Below are positions 1 to 12,400 of a stretch of DNA of 64,000 nt, one piece after another. This DNA is from Apis mellifera. Taxonomy: Eukaryota > Arthropoda > Insecta > Hymenoptera > Apidae. The position numbers were made by a program, and so were the translations under genes. Under the pieces are notes generated by a model that ran no database searches, was not told the DNA's origin, and saw only the letters and a list, made by a program, of their open reading frames with translations. Within the stretch, counting starts at the first letter, position 1. Every line of letters starts with the position of its first letter. The stretch is taken from the NCBI RefSeq assembly GCF_003254395.2, contig NC_037643.1, positions 5,445,458 to 5,509,457 of the forward strand, read 5' to 3'.

Positions 1-325
1 ATTATTGGCGGATTTTTTTTGAATATTTGAATTGTTAAAAATTTATAAAATAACCTTATATACGTATGCATAACAGTATTATATGAAGATATATAAATTA
101 TTTTTAATTATTTTTTAATAATTTTTTAATAATAAATAAAAATGCTGATAATATAATATTATGAAATACTTTATCCGTTATTATGAAATACTTTCCTCGT
201 TTTAAACTTTGAACGTGTAATTAGTGCATTTTAATCAATCACTATAATCTATTTTGTTAAAGTATATTATATATATGTATTTTTCAAAGAAATTTTTTTG
301 TACATTTTTTTTGTAATTTTTTATA
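1..325 (+). promoter_or_regulatory. 5' flank and presumed promoter region of VWA8
   Basis: AT-rich DNA directly upstream of the first VWA8 exon. I see no clear TATA box, initiator or CpG-like island. An in-frame TAA at 314-316 precedes the ATG at 326, which supports that start. The transcription start cannot be placed from sequence alone. Confidence 0.4.
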
Positions 326-431
326 ATGTTATATGTTTTTTATCATTTTCATCGCATTTCAACATATAAAGTTTTAACGAAATCTAAAGTGTTTCGTTCT
401 AACCTTTCGTTACTTACATGTAAAAAATCAG
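326..431 (+). CDS. VWA8: VWA8 exon 1: start codon and mitochondrial-type presequence
   Basis: ATG at 326 opens 35 codons ending TCA, plus one G before the donor GTAAAA at 432. The peptide begins MLYVFYHFHRISTY and continues with Lys, Arg, Ser and Thr and no acidic residue, as expected of a matrix-targeting presequence. The spare G joins AT from 509 to make GAT, so exon 2 reads DGMIVTIGDVSK, which matches the start of the conserved family region. The exon is too short and AT-rich to stand out as an ORF. The in-frame stop at 314-316 argues against a longer N-terminus in this exon; a further 5' non-coding exon remains possible. Confidence 0.82.
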
Positions 432-3400
432 GTAAAACAAATGAAAAGAGATTAACTATTTATAAACATTATGATATTATAGCTTAATTATTATATCCTA
501 ATTTTTAGATGGCATGATTGTTACAATTGGTGATGTTTCAAAACCAGTAAAATCGCCACAGAAACCTGAATATGTGCCTAAAAAATATTGTAAGTTAATT
601 ATATTTTTAATATCATTTCTCTTGAAATAAAGTAATATAACAATAATTTTTATTGAAATAGTATTAAATACATCTACACAAGAAGGAGATGCATCTATGT
701 TAAAACATTTAAAATGGATGCTTCAAAAGGATGTTTTATCTCAAGATATTTTTTTAATTGGTGGACCAGGAACTAGACGTAGAAAATTAGCTCTTGCTTT
801 TCTTGAAGTCACAGATCGTGAGGTAGAATTTATTGCACTTTCAAGAGATACAACAGAAGCAGATTTAAAACAACGAAGAGAAATTAAAAGTGGTACTGCT
901 TATTATCACGATCAAAGTGCTGTAAGGGCTGCAACAAATGGAAGAATTCTCATTATTGAAGGTGTAGAAAAAGCTGAAAGAAATGTTCTTCCTGTTTTAA
1001 ATAATTTATTAGAAAATCGTGAAATGCATTTAGAAGATGGAAGATTTCTTGTTCCTGCATTGCGTTATGATAAGTTATTAGAGGTATTGATGTGAATTTT
1101 TATATTGATTTTTTTTGTTATTTAATTTTATATTATTATTTATGAATTAATTTTATAAATTTACATAAAATATATATTAGACATACAGTCAAGAGGAATT
1201 AGATAATTGGAAACTTGTTAGAGTCAGTGAAGATTTTAGAGTTATTGCATTAGGTATGCCAGCACCAAGATATCCTGGACATCCACTTGATCCTCCTTTA
1301 AGATCTAGATTTCAAGCCAGACATATTCCACCTCCAAGTTTTAAAGTAAGTAATTAATAGAATAATATTACATTTATATTTAATTAATACTATTTTATTA
1401 TCTTTGATCTAAAATTTTAATTCCCTTTTTAAAAAGGAAAAAATACATTTTAAAAATTAATAATAGAATATAAAATAATAACTTAATAACCATATATTTT
1501 ATATATTTCTACAAAATTGCAAAATTTTTAAATAATATTTTAAATAATTAAAAAAATAATTTCATGTTTCATTAATTTTTTGTCATTAAATTATATTGGA
1601 ATATTCATTATTATATTAAAAAAAAAAAAATAAAATAATATGTTACATAATATAGAAGATATAACTTTTACAGAAAATCATTTACTTAACAAAAACATTG
1701 AAAATTATTAGTTTCAATGAAATTTTTTCTGAATGTATATTTACACATTATCATTTACTAGCAATATGGAAATTTCCAAGTTCATAAGTTCTAAGTTTCA
1801 TGTGACAACGTTCAGTAATTACCAGCGCGACTCGGAGGAGATCATAGCGTGTGTAATTTGCTAAAGTTTTACCAAGATTTATGTGACGACGTATCGTTAG
1901 ACATAGGAGGTCGCACAAACCCCTCCAGTCGTTCATCCCTTCCGGTGCCGGTTTCCTTCCTATATAAACTGTTCGTAGCTGCGCTATGGTCACAGTCATC
2001 GCAGTTTAGATCGCGTGTCGCGAAAACAGTGGAATCCTATTTGTCCTTCTGTTCAACTTAGAGTCAATATGTCGGAATTCGGTCGAATGACAAACGTATT
2101 CGACACACGGTGTTACTGAAGCTATAAAAAAAATTATAAATGATCAAGATTTATACATAAAAAACGTGAAAATATTAAACGTTTTTTTTATAATTAAATA
2201 GTATGGAAATAAAGAAGAGACCATTAATATTTGTTAAAAAAAATATTATATTATTTACATATAAATTATTAGTGTTAATATACTTTTGAAGATAATTAAT
2301 ATTTTATATACATTTCTATCTGTATATTGTTAATAATTTAACGAATTAATAAATAATTGATAATTGAGAAATGCCAGCTATTTGGTCATCATCAGAAAGA
2401 CCAATATCTGTTCGTACAATTTGGGTGGACGGTATTCGACACGCGATCTTATCACCCGATGATCCATTGATCCATTCTGAATCACGTCGACGTTCTCGTG
2501 TATCGAGAAATAAAACTTACTCGACGGAATATCAACAGTTGGAATCGAGGCTGGATCGATTGAATAGTTGTTTCACAAACTTGCAGATGGTAGTTAAGAA
2601 GAATCTTTCAGAGACCAAAACAACGTCTTCTCAGATGTATCGAAAACTATCTGCACCTCCTTGTTCTAGGATGTCAACTAGTATATCTGATACTAGTATT
2701 TTAGAATCTCTTTTAAATGATAATAAAAAAATTAAAAAAAAATATGGTTGTTATAAAGCAATAAAAGAAAATTCAAACTTTATCATTGATAATCATCTTT
2801 TTAAAAATAATATTGATAGAGAAAAAACATCAGAATCTGAGCCAAATTTTAAATTGAATATAACGGAATGCAGAAATATAGAAGGAACATCCGATATTTT
2901 TTGGAATCCATTATTTGAAAGAGTTCTTCAGTGGTTGGATTTCTCTGGAAGAACGCAAAACTTCAAGAATGATTTTGAAGATCATCTTATGGAAAAAATA
3001 ATAGATGAAGAGAAACAAAAATTGAGCCTTACTAAGAGGAGAATACCTCATTTGAAATGTGATTATTTCGAGGAGAAAGAAAGAATAACGATGAGAAACT
3101 ATAAATTACACAAAGAATCTAATTTGGAAAATTTTAAAAGAGAAGAAAATAAAATAACACAAACTCAATTTCTTAAGAATACGAAGGAAGAGATTCAAGA
3201 ATTTAACGAGACTTTAAACAGTGGAGAGACATTTATAAAGTCTAATGAAGAAGAATTAGAAAATAAAATGAAAGAAAAAGTATCTTCGACGATAATGTCT
3301 TCTCCTGGCCGATTAAAGTTGCACATAGTAATACCGAATCTAGCTTACAAAGAAAACATGTCTTCACAAGAATCGTTAATAGATGATCAAAAATAATATT

Positions 3401-6400
3401 TAATCAATCATATCATTATATATTAACTGTTATATAATTTACATCAGATCTTTTTAATATCTCTTATTACAATGTCTTTTAAAATGCTGATGAAAATTAT
3501 TTTCTGCTGTAAAAGTTATTTTAACAAGAATCTTATATAATATGTCTTTTAATCACTATTTGAATATTAATTACAAGTGATAAAATTTAATATTTTTAGA
3601 GATTAAAATTTATTAAAATTTAATATTCTCTTAATACTCTTAATACTCACATCACTTAAAGGTAATCATCTTTATCATCTACTATCATTTATTTCTTATT
3701 AAAGAATCTAAGTTTAATTTATGAATTTTTTTTATTTTTTCTTAAAAATATTTTACATTTAAAAATATTACTTTACATTTGAACCAGTTAGTGTGCGAAT
3801 ATTAATGTGTGAGCTCGACTATTCATGAAAATATATTTTTCCATTTTTCATACATATATACAGATATATATACATTAGATTTATCTTCGTTTTCTTGATA
3901 TTTCTCTGAAATTCAATAGATTGCAATAAATATCGAGAGCCAATTCGACACCTATTATTCTGCGCGTGAAGAAGCAATGAAAATGGTGCCGGTGCGAGAC
4001 ATCGCGACCGATGAACTTTACACGCTTTAACATCGTTTGCATCGTTAGTAAAATGTTACAAACTAAATAATATACGTGGCAAGAGCTATTTAAAAAGTCA
4101 AACATAATTACGAGGTATTTAAACTAACTTCGCGATGAAACGACAGGATTTCCAATAATACTTTGGAAAATTTGCATCACGAACCTTATTTTACACGTAT
4201 GAATTTTTTTTGTGCTATAAAGTATGTATAACGTGTTTGAAAAAGGTTTATTTATTAGTTAGAAATTGCTTCATTATTTGTAAATTTAATATTTTTCTTA
4301 ATTTTTTCTTTATTATGAATCTAACTTGAAAACTTATTAATTTTTTATTCTGAAGTATTTGTATATTATTTTATCTATTTGCTAAATATAATTTATTTAT
4401 ATTTATTTATGAAATTAAAATATATTTTATTTTAAATTTCTAATACATAATAATAAAGTATGTTGAGATCATAAAATGTGAGATTCAAATCATTTGATTT
4501 ATTATAATAAAATAGATATATTATTATGTAGTGTACAATAAAAGTATTAAACTTTTCATATTTGCAATGTGCAATACTTTCTTTTTTAAATTAAATATAT
4601 ATATTTAAATTATATATTTTATATACTTTTAATGCAATTTATTTTTTTGTCTTATTTTTTTTTTCCAGAAATTTCTTCAATTCATGATTTTAATTATTGC
4701 ACAGTCGCACAAGATATTTTTACAATGGAATTCAATATTTTACATAGTTAGAACAGAGAACCGTTTGCTATTGTAGCAACTACTTGATTCATGAACTCAA
4801 AGTGCATTGAACTTGATTTATTGAAGACCATAAATCGCATGTTACAATTTCAAAGGAGATATCGATGTCGTAATTATTCGGTACATTTTAACAAGTTTGC
4901 GAAGATTTGTCATCCAAAGACGTGTATCATTATTTGCAAAGAAAGACCAGTGTCAATTTCACAATCTAACTTTTGCAAGAAAGTTTCCAATTATTCAACA
5001 TTACAGCAGTTCTCTTAAATTGCATTCGTTTTACGGATTATTAGATGTGACATCAAAGCCAAGTCATAATGTGATTTAACATGCGATACAACTATGTGCT
5101 CATAGACACAAATTTCAACTTTTTATTGAAAGAGATTTTAATTATTGAATATTTTTAATAATCATTAATAATCGTATTATAAAAGCATTCAATTTTTTCG
5201 CTTACAAGGAAATTGCTTTTTATACATAATTACAGAAATTATAAATATGATAATTGTGATTATAGAATGTCTGCTTTATCACAGGTATTTCTACTTGCAT
5301 ACAGTATTATAGACAAAGTTATTATATCACTATTTATATCACTTTTAACATTATATAATTATCAATATTTTAAAATAAGAGTATTTCTAGAAATAAGCAT
5401 ACAATTTTTCATATATTTTTATCTTTTATTTAATAAATATTATTAATTCAAAAAATTTGTATAATATATTTATATTTCAAGATATAAATGTATGCATGTT
5501 TCTGCATAAATTTTAAATCTTTTTTTCATTTTGTATTAACATAGATACTTAGAATTTGAGAAAGATTCAACTGTTAAATTGATATCCATGAAAGTTTCTC
5601 TTTTTTTTTTGCTTTTCCCGGAATCTATTCCTGGAAAGTCGTTGAAGGAATCGTATTTTCCAGGGAATCACGATAATCGCGTCGATAGGTCTGAGAATGT
5701 AGCTCAATTGAAACTTTTCGATGGAAATCTGTAAGCTATCCAGAGGGTTTCGTGCCGACTGGTAGTTATTATCGTACTTGGCGCGCATTGAAGAGCTCTT
5801 TTGGTGTTAATCACTCGCGTGGACTGTTTCAAACAAATTGTGGTGTAACATTCCGTACACGGAGTTGTTCACAATTATGCGGGATATGCGGTTCCTGGAT
5901 AAAAGGAAACAATGCGGATATCTCACGGAGATAATGCAACTATAACTTTGCTCGTTTTCGTTCGAAGGAGCGTGAATTGTTAACTTCTCTTTGCAGATTA
6001 AAAGTATCGTTAAATATGAGTTTTGTACACTCAATGATAAAACAGAGAAAATCTGGAAAAATTTTGTTGCGCTATCCAAGTAGTAAAAACTTTATATAAC
6101 ATCACAGAAGAAGCATCAATTCACGTATTGCCCTGTAAATGAAATAATATCAATAATTTTTAATCAATGATTTTATTACAGATAAATTATAATTTTTATC
6201 ATTATTATTATTATACTAGATATTACATATTTATAAGAATTTTTTGTAAATATAACTTCAACTTCAACTATCCATTCAAATGAGAAATAATTTAATTTAA
6301 ATGGATAACTTAATCAATCTTTAATTAAGCTTGATTAAATTAACACTTTCAACAGAAACTTCATTTAAAAATAAATACAAAAATATGGTAATATAAACTA

Positions 6401-9400
6401 TAATACGTTTAAATTAAAAATTAAAATTAAATATAATCTTAAATAATAAGTCTTACTTATAGGGTAATATTTAATACATCTTCTAATAAATTTTAATAAT
6501 ATTAAAAAAAAATTATAAATGAGTAGTCTTTGTAAATGTTATCATAGAAATATATATTATAATTTTAAAATATTTTTTAAAACAATTCAATCATTTGAAA
6601 ATTATTGATTTTTAAGAAAATTCTTTTTGAAAAAATTTAATATTCTTTCTTTTATGATTTTTTTTTTTTTTTAGGAACAATTGAACACATTAAAAAATTT
6701 AGCTACGCACACTGATACTATTAAATTAAAGCAATTATTATCGTGCTCGCACGCTTTCATTACACAAGAGGCTGTGTCCTTAGGTCTTCCGGATTTCCCC
6801 TTGGATAATTTGTCGTCAGTTACTATTATAATGGTATATACTTCCTTTTTTCTTGAATTTTGAACTATTTAACGAATTATAATATGAATGTAACCGCAGG
6901 ATAAATGTCCAAACCTGTCGGTGTTTGACATATTTTACAGGTGTTATCCATATAAATTGTTTTTGGCGAAAGATGGTCAAAATGCTGTTGAAACTATACT
7001 CGAAACCTTTGATGTCTCAAAAATAACAACGAAAGACAGTAAGATTTCAAATATTGATAAAAAAAATGAAGAGCAAAATTCGGTGAATATTAGCATAAAG
7101 TATGCTAATAATGAAATAGGCTTGAATGTAAGTAAGTTGATGAAATGAAGAAGAGAAGTAAAATATATAAATTCAAAGATAATATTTCATTTGTATATTT
7201 TATTGAATAGGTTTCTTGCGGGAACAAGAACGTAAATGAAAAAGGAAATAAATATGTAGAAACGAATTATCAAAATAATTTATTGACGAATATGTTGGAA
7301 TCGCATCTTGTTTCTGATTTTTGTTTAATTGGTCCAAAAGGATGTGGAAAATCTATTACTGTACAAACTTTAGCTAATTTATTAGGATACGAAGTAGAGC
7401 CTGTAGTACTCTATCAAGCAAGTATTATTATACACTTTTTCTATTTCAATTCAAATTGATCAATAGCATTTTTTCAAAAATTCTTTATTATAACATCAAA
7501 ATATATTAGTCCAATTTTTTCAGAAATTAAATGATTAGTTTTGATGTAAATTTGCATGCTTAATTTGAAATATAGAATATTGATAAAGACAACAATTGAT
7601 ATTTGAAATATCTTTTTAGGATATGACTTCCAGAGATTTAATACAACAACGGACAACGCTATCTAATGGTGATACAGTTTGGAAAAATTCACCTCTCGTT
7701 GATGCAGCATTGCACGGTAAATTGGCTATATTGGATGGAATTAATAGGATTGATCCTAGCACTTTGGCTATATTGCATAGGTACACAGCTCTAAGAAATT
7801 CTTCAAAAAACTTTGTAATTAAATACAAACGATATGTTATATTTATTTTTAGATTGGTTCACGATCGAGAATTACAATTGCACGATGGTAAAAGGCTCAT
7901 CAGGGCAGATCGTTACGACGAGATAAAGGAGAAACATAATAAATCTGACGCAGAATTGTACGAATCAGGTGTATTGCGTATTCATCCATCTTTTAGAATC
8001 GTAGCTTTGGCAGAATCGCCTATGGTTAACGCGTCCTCGAGGCAATGGTTGAATTCAGAGTTACTCAGCTTGTTCCTTTTCCACGAAATGAGACCACTCA
8101 CCAAATCAGAGGAGATCCACATTATTCGAACGAAGGTATTTAACCTAATTTCTAAGCGTTACATTTAAAATTTTAATGGGACCCCTCTTTTGCATACTGA
8201 TTACAAGTGGGTATGTTACACTGTTTTAGTACGGGGAACCTTCCACAGCTTTGTTAAACATTATAGAACTGGCGCATGTACTACGATCCTCCAATGACCC
8301 AACTTTACAATCATTGGCCAGTTCTTTGAGCACGAGGCAACTTTTGAGGATAGCGGAGAGAATGCACAAGTTTCAAAGCGACGATACTTATAACGCGGTG
8401 CATCGTGCTTGTCTGGCTCGTTTCTTACCGGCAATAGCGAAACAAGCGTTGGAAGACTGTTGCAATCGTATGGGTATTGTTCCAACGAAAAGCATAGTGG
8501 ACGAAAACATCAAGTGTCAAATTATTGGAAATACCGTGCAAATTGGTAACACGGTTGTTGAACGATACAACACGACAGCTTTAACAAAAGTACCTGACAT
8601 TTTATTTTACGATGTGCCCCAACACGTCGCACTTTTAGAAAATTTGTTGCAAGACTTTAGTTTGGGACAACACTTGTTGTTAGTTGGAAACCAGGGTGTG
8701 GGCAAAAATAAAATTGTCGATCGATTGTTACAACTTTTAAATAGGCCGCGAGAATACATACAGCTACACAGAGACACTACTGTTCAAACTTTGACCCTTC
8801 AACCGATGGTTAGGGATGGAAAAGTGGTGTACGAAGACTCGCCGCTCGTGCAAGCCGTTAAATTGGGACACGTGCTTGTCGTTGACGAGGCGGACAAAGC
8901 TCCGACCCATGTTACTTGTATTTTAAAGGTATGCTCATGTAAATTATATTGTATTAGATTTAATCATTGAAGAGATTGTATTGACTTAAAAAGATATATC
9001 TATTATAATCAACTAATAAATTTATTTTAGATAGAGCTAACTTGATATCTATATAATTTTTGTAATAATCTTTGAATTTAACATTTTAAAATTTCTATGT
9101 ATCTCAAATTTTTTGTTTAAGATTATATTAATTTCTATACTTTATAAAAAATGTATACAATTACATGTGATTATATATTTATTTTGAAATTTTATTCATT
9201 CTAAAATGATTTTTGTTGATTTCAGACTTTAGTTGAATCTGGTGAAATGATTTTATCAGATGGCAGACGTATAGTATCTTCTTTAACTTCTAATATAGAC
9301 AATTCAAATAATATATTGCTTCATCCAGATTTTAAGATGATAATATTAGCAAATAGACCTGGTTTCCCATTTTTGGGAAATGATTTCTTTGGAGCATTGG

Positions 9401-12400
9401 GTGATCTATTCAGTACCCATACTGTTGATAATCCAAGTGTTGAAAATGAGATTCAACTTTTAAAACAATATGGTCCAAACGTAAATGAAAAGATAATATT
9501 TAAATTAGTAAAAGCTTTTGGTAAATTACGAAATATGGCTGATCAAGGGCTGGTTTCGTATCCATATTCAACTCGAGAAGTTGTCAATATTGTAAAGCAT
9601 TTAGAGGTGAGGTTTTTATATTTTATTTTTTAATCATTAATGTTTATTTATCATCAAATTGCTTTATTTATTTTTTTTAGAAATTCCCTCAAGAATCTTT
9701 AGCTAATGTAGTACGAAATGTATTCGATTTCGATCGATATAGTGAAGAAACTTTTAATACTTTAGTGTCCGTATTACATGAATATGGGATTCCTATTGGA
9801 ACAAATCCCGCTAATATTGCATTAGCAAAAGAGTAAGATATTTAATAAAAAAGAATAATCAGATTAGAAAAAAATTTAGTAAAATAGAATAATTAATTAA
9901 AACAATTTTTATCTAATGTAAATACAATAGATAATAGCTTTAATGTATATTTTAATTTTTGAATAATATATTTACATATTTAAAAAAAAAATAAAAAACT
10001 AGAAAGAATATAATGTTTAATATTTTTTTTCCTTTTCCTTTACAGAATATCTCTACCAGAAAATCAAGTTAGTACTATTTGGAATTTTTCAAATAAACAA
10101 GAAGTACTACGCGTACAAGAAAAATACATTAAATTAAAACCACCGAAAAATTTAATGCAAAAGTTTTTACCTTTAGACCGCATTGAAGCTAGATCAGCTT
10201 TATTTACTGAATTACAAAGTTATTGGACTGTACCACTTAATAATATTAGTGTAGTCGCAGGATTAGCAATTACTAAAGGTACAAAAAATGACGGGACAGA
10301 TGATATAATTAATGTTCTTACTACGAATCCATTAAAAATATTTAGTATAAATCAAGAATCAGATAAAATTCAGGAAACTTTATTACATGGATTAATAAAT
10401 TATGAGGAAAGTAACCGTCTTAGATTTACAATGGCGACTGATAATAATCAAAATATTTTAGTGTATGAAGAAATAGTAAGTATTTTTGAGTTAAATCAAT
10501 TTTTTCTTATTATAGTCATTATAAAATATATTTATTTTTAGACTAATGTTTTATTATTATTGAATTTAAATGAAGGAACTGTACGGAAAATAGAAATATT
10601 ATCTTTCTTTGATGTAGCATCAAATAAAATAACAAATGTTTTGAAAAATATGAATATTCATCGAAAAATGAAATCTGATTTGTTGAAGTCTCATAATCAA
10701 ATCGTTTTTTATACCTATAATTCTAACAAGATAGAAGTGATCGATTTAAATCTTATGTGCTTTTACACAATTAATTTGCCATTTAAAATACGATCAATTT
10801 TACTTCCATCAGAAAAGAAGTGGTTAATTGATGACATAGAGAGAAACAAGTATATTCTTAAAAAATCCACATATTCATCTCCGTGCCCAAATATTTTGTT
10901 AAAAGTAGAAGAATCTAGTAAACATAATTTCAAAATTGATTTATTCCTTAACTGCACTAATAGCAGTTTGAACAGTAATTTACTTAGTGCAGCATTGAAA
11001 CAGAAAATAGATTCTCCAAATCGATTGCTTGTGAGTGACAATACCTATGCCAATATTGCTGTTGGATTTCCTGATTTAGATAGTTTTAATGAACTTTATT
11101 CTTGGCCGAGAGCAAAATCTAGTAATAATTTTACTCCTATTATTCCTATGGATAATGGACAAATTATTAAAGTAGTTACACCTCAAGAAGTTCCTGATGA
11201 TGTTTTTCCAAAGACAGGACAAAATTATGGAATTGCTCGTTATTTAGAAATTGTTGATATTGTAAATCATAAACTACGTTATATACCTGTACCAGAGTAA
11301 GTATTTATGATTGAATTTAATATTGAATAATTATTTTTTACTGTATTTGTATTATTAAATTTATTATTTATATTTTTAGACCAGTTAACATATCGCAAAT
11401 AAGTCAATTCATATATCCAAATAAATATTTTTTACACATTTCATCTAAATCAAATCAGGATCTTGTAACAGTAGATGCAGGTGGTTGCGTTCGCCTTTGG
11501 GAAACATCATTAGTAAATATTGAAAAATCTCTTGGAGCTTGGCGAAGAATGGTGGGAGATGATAATGAAAATTTGCAAATTACAAAAGAAAGATATTCTG
11601 GCTTAGATGTTAGTAGTCCTAAACATGGTAAAATCGATGAGAAAAATGAACCACATGTTGGAGGCAATACATGGGCAGGAGGAACCGGAGGTATAATAAA
11701 TAATGCATAAAATATGCATGAGTATGAAACCAGAATTGAAATGTGTAATGAAAATTTTAGGAAGAGACACAGCGGGTCTTGGCGGAAAAGGTGGACCTTA
11801 TCGTTTAGATGCTGGTCATACAGTACATCAACTTAGTGACGAAGAAAAGAATGCAGTACCTGAACATATTAAAAAGGCAGCGAGAGAAATGGGCCTCAAA
11901 GTATTTCAGCAGCGTTTAAGAGAAATTAATATGAGTGAATATGATCATCAACTTTATTCCCAATTTAGTAATGCTGTTCAGAAGGAAGTTCAAGCATTAA
12001 GAACTATAATAGGTCAATATCTCATCATTTTATAATATTTTTTTATAAAATAATCAAAAATATATAAAATTTGATAGGTTTAGTATATTACTTGAATTAA
12101 ATAATTTTATTTTGAGAAATAATTGAATTACACTTGAATTATACTTGATTATACTTGAATAGAAAATAACTATTTTAGTTTAAAAGATTCAAAATATTAA
12201 TTGCATTTTATAGATAGTTTACAAGCCAAAAGTAAAGAACGCCAATGGTGTAGGCATCAAACTTCTGGTGAGTTAGACGATACTAAATTAATTGAAGGAC
12301 TAACTGGGGAAAAAACAATTTATCGAAGAAGGGCAGAAAAAGAACCTGAGCTTGGTACTCCACCATCAAAATCGAAGCGTTTAAAATTAGTGGTGGATGT

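Larger units (their letters stand above)
1346..6674 (+). other. VWA8 intron 4 (5.3 kb), host of a nested ORF
   Basis: The intron runs from GTAAGT at 1346 to a long T tract plus AG at 6673-6674. It is far longer than any other intron of this gene (66-about 300 bp). It contains the nested ORF at 2371-3396, its candidate promoter island at about 1790-2110, and two further G+C-richer islands at about 3880-4150 and 5590-6080 where no convincing coding frame is seen. The remainder is AT-rich filler with A and T runs. Confidence 0.9.

Noticed and set aside
1751..1999. 82-codon minus-strand frame in VWA8 intron 4
   Set aside because: It overlaps the promoter-like island and a plus-strand open frame of similar length; no start context, splice site or family signal favours it.
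5752..6079. Overlapping 60- and 90-codon frames on opposite strands
   Set aside because: Mutually overlapping, without splice sites; expected by chance in a G+C-richer island.
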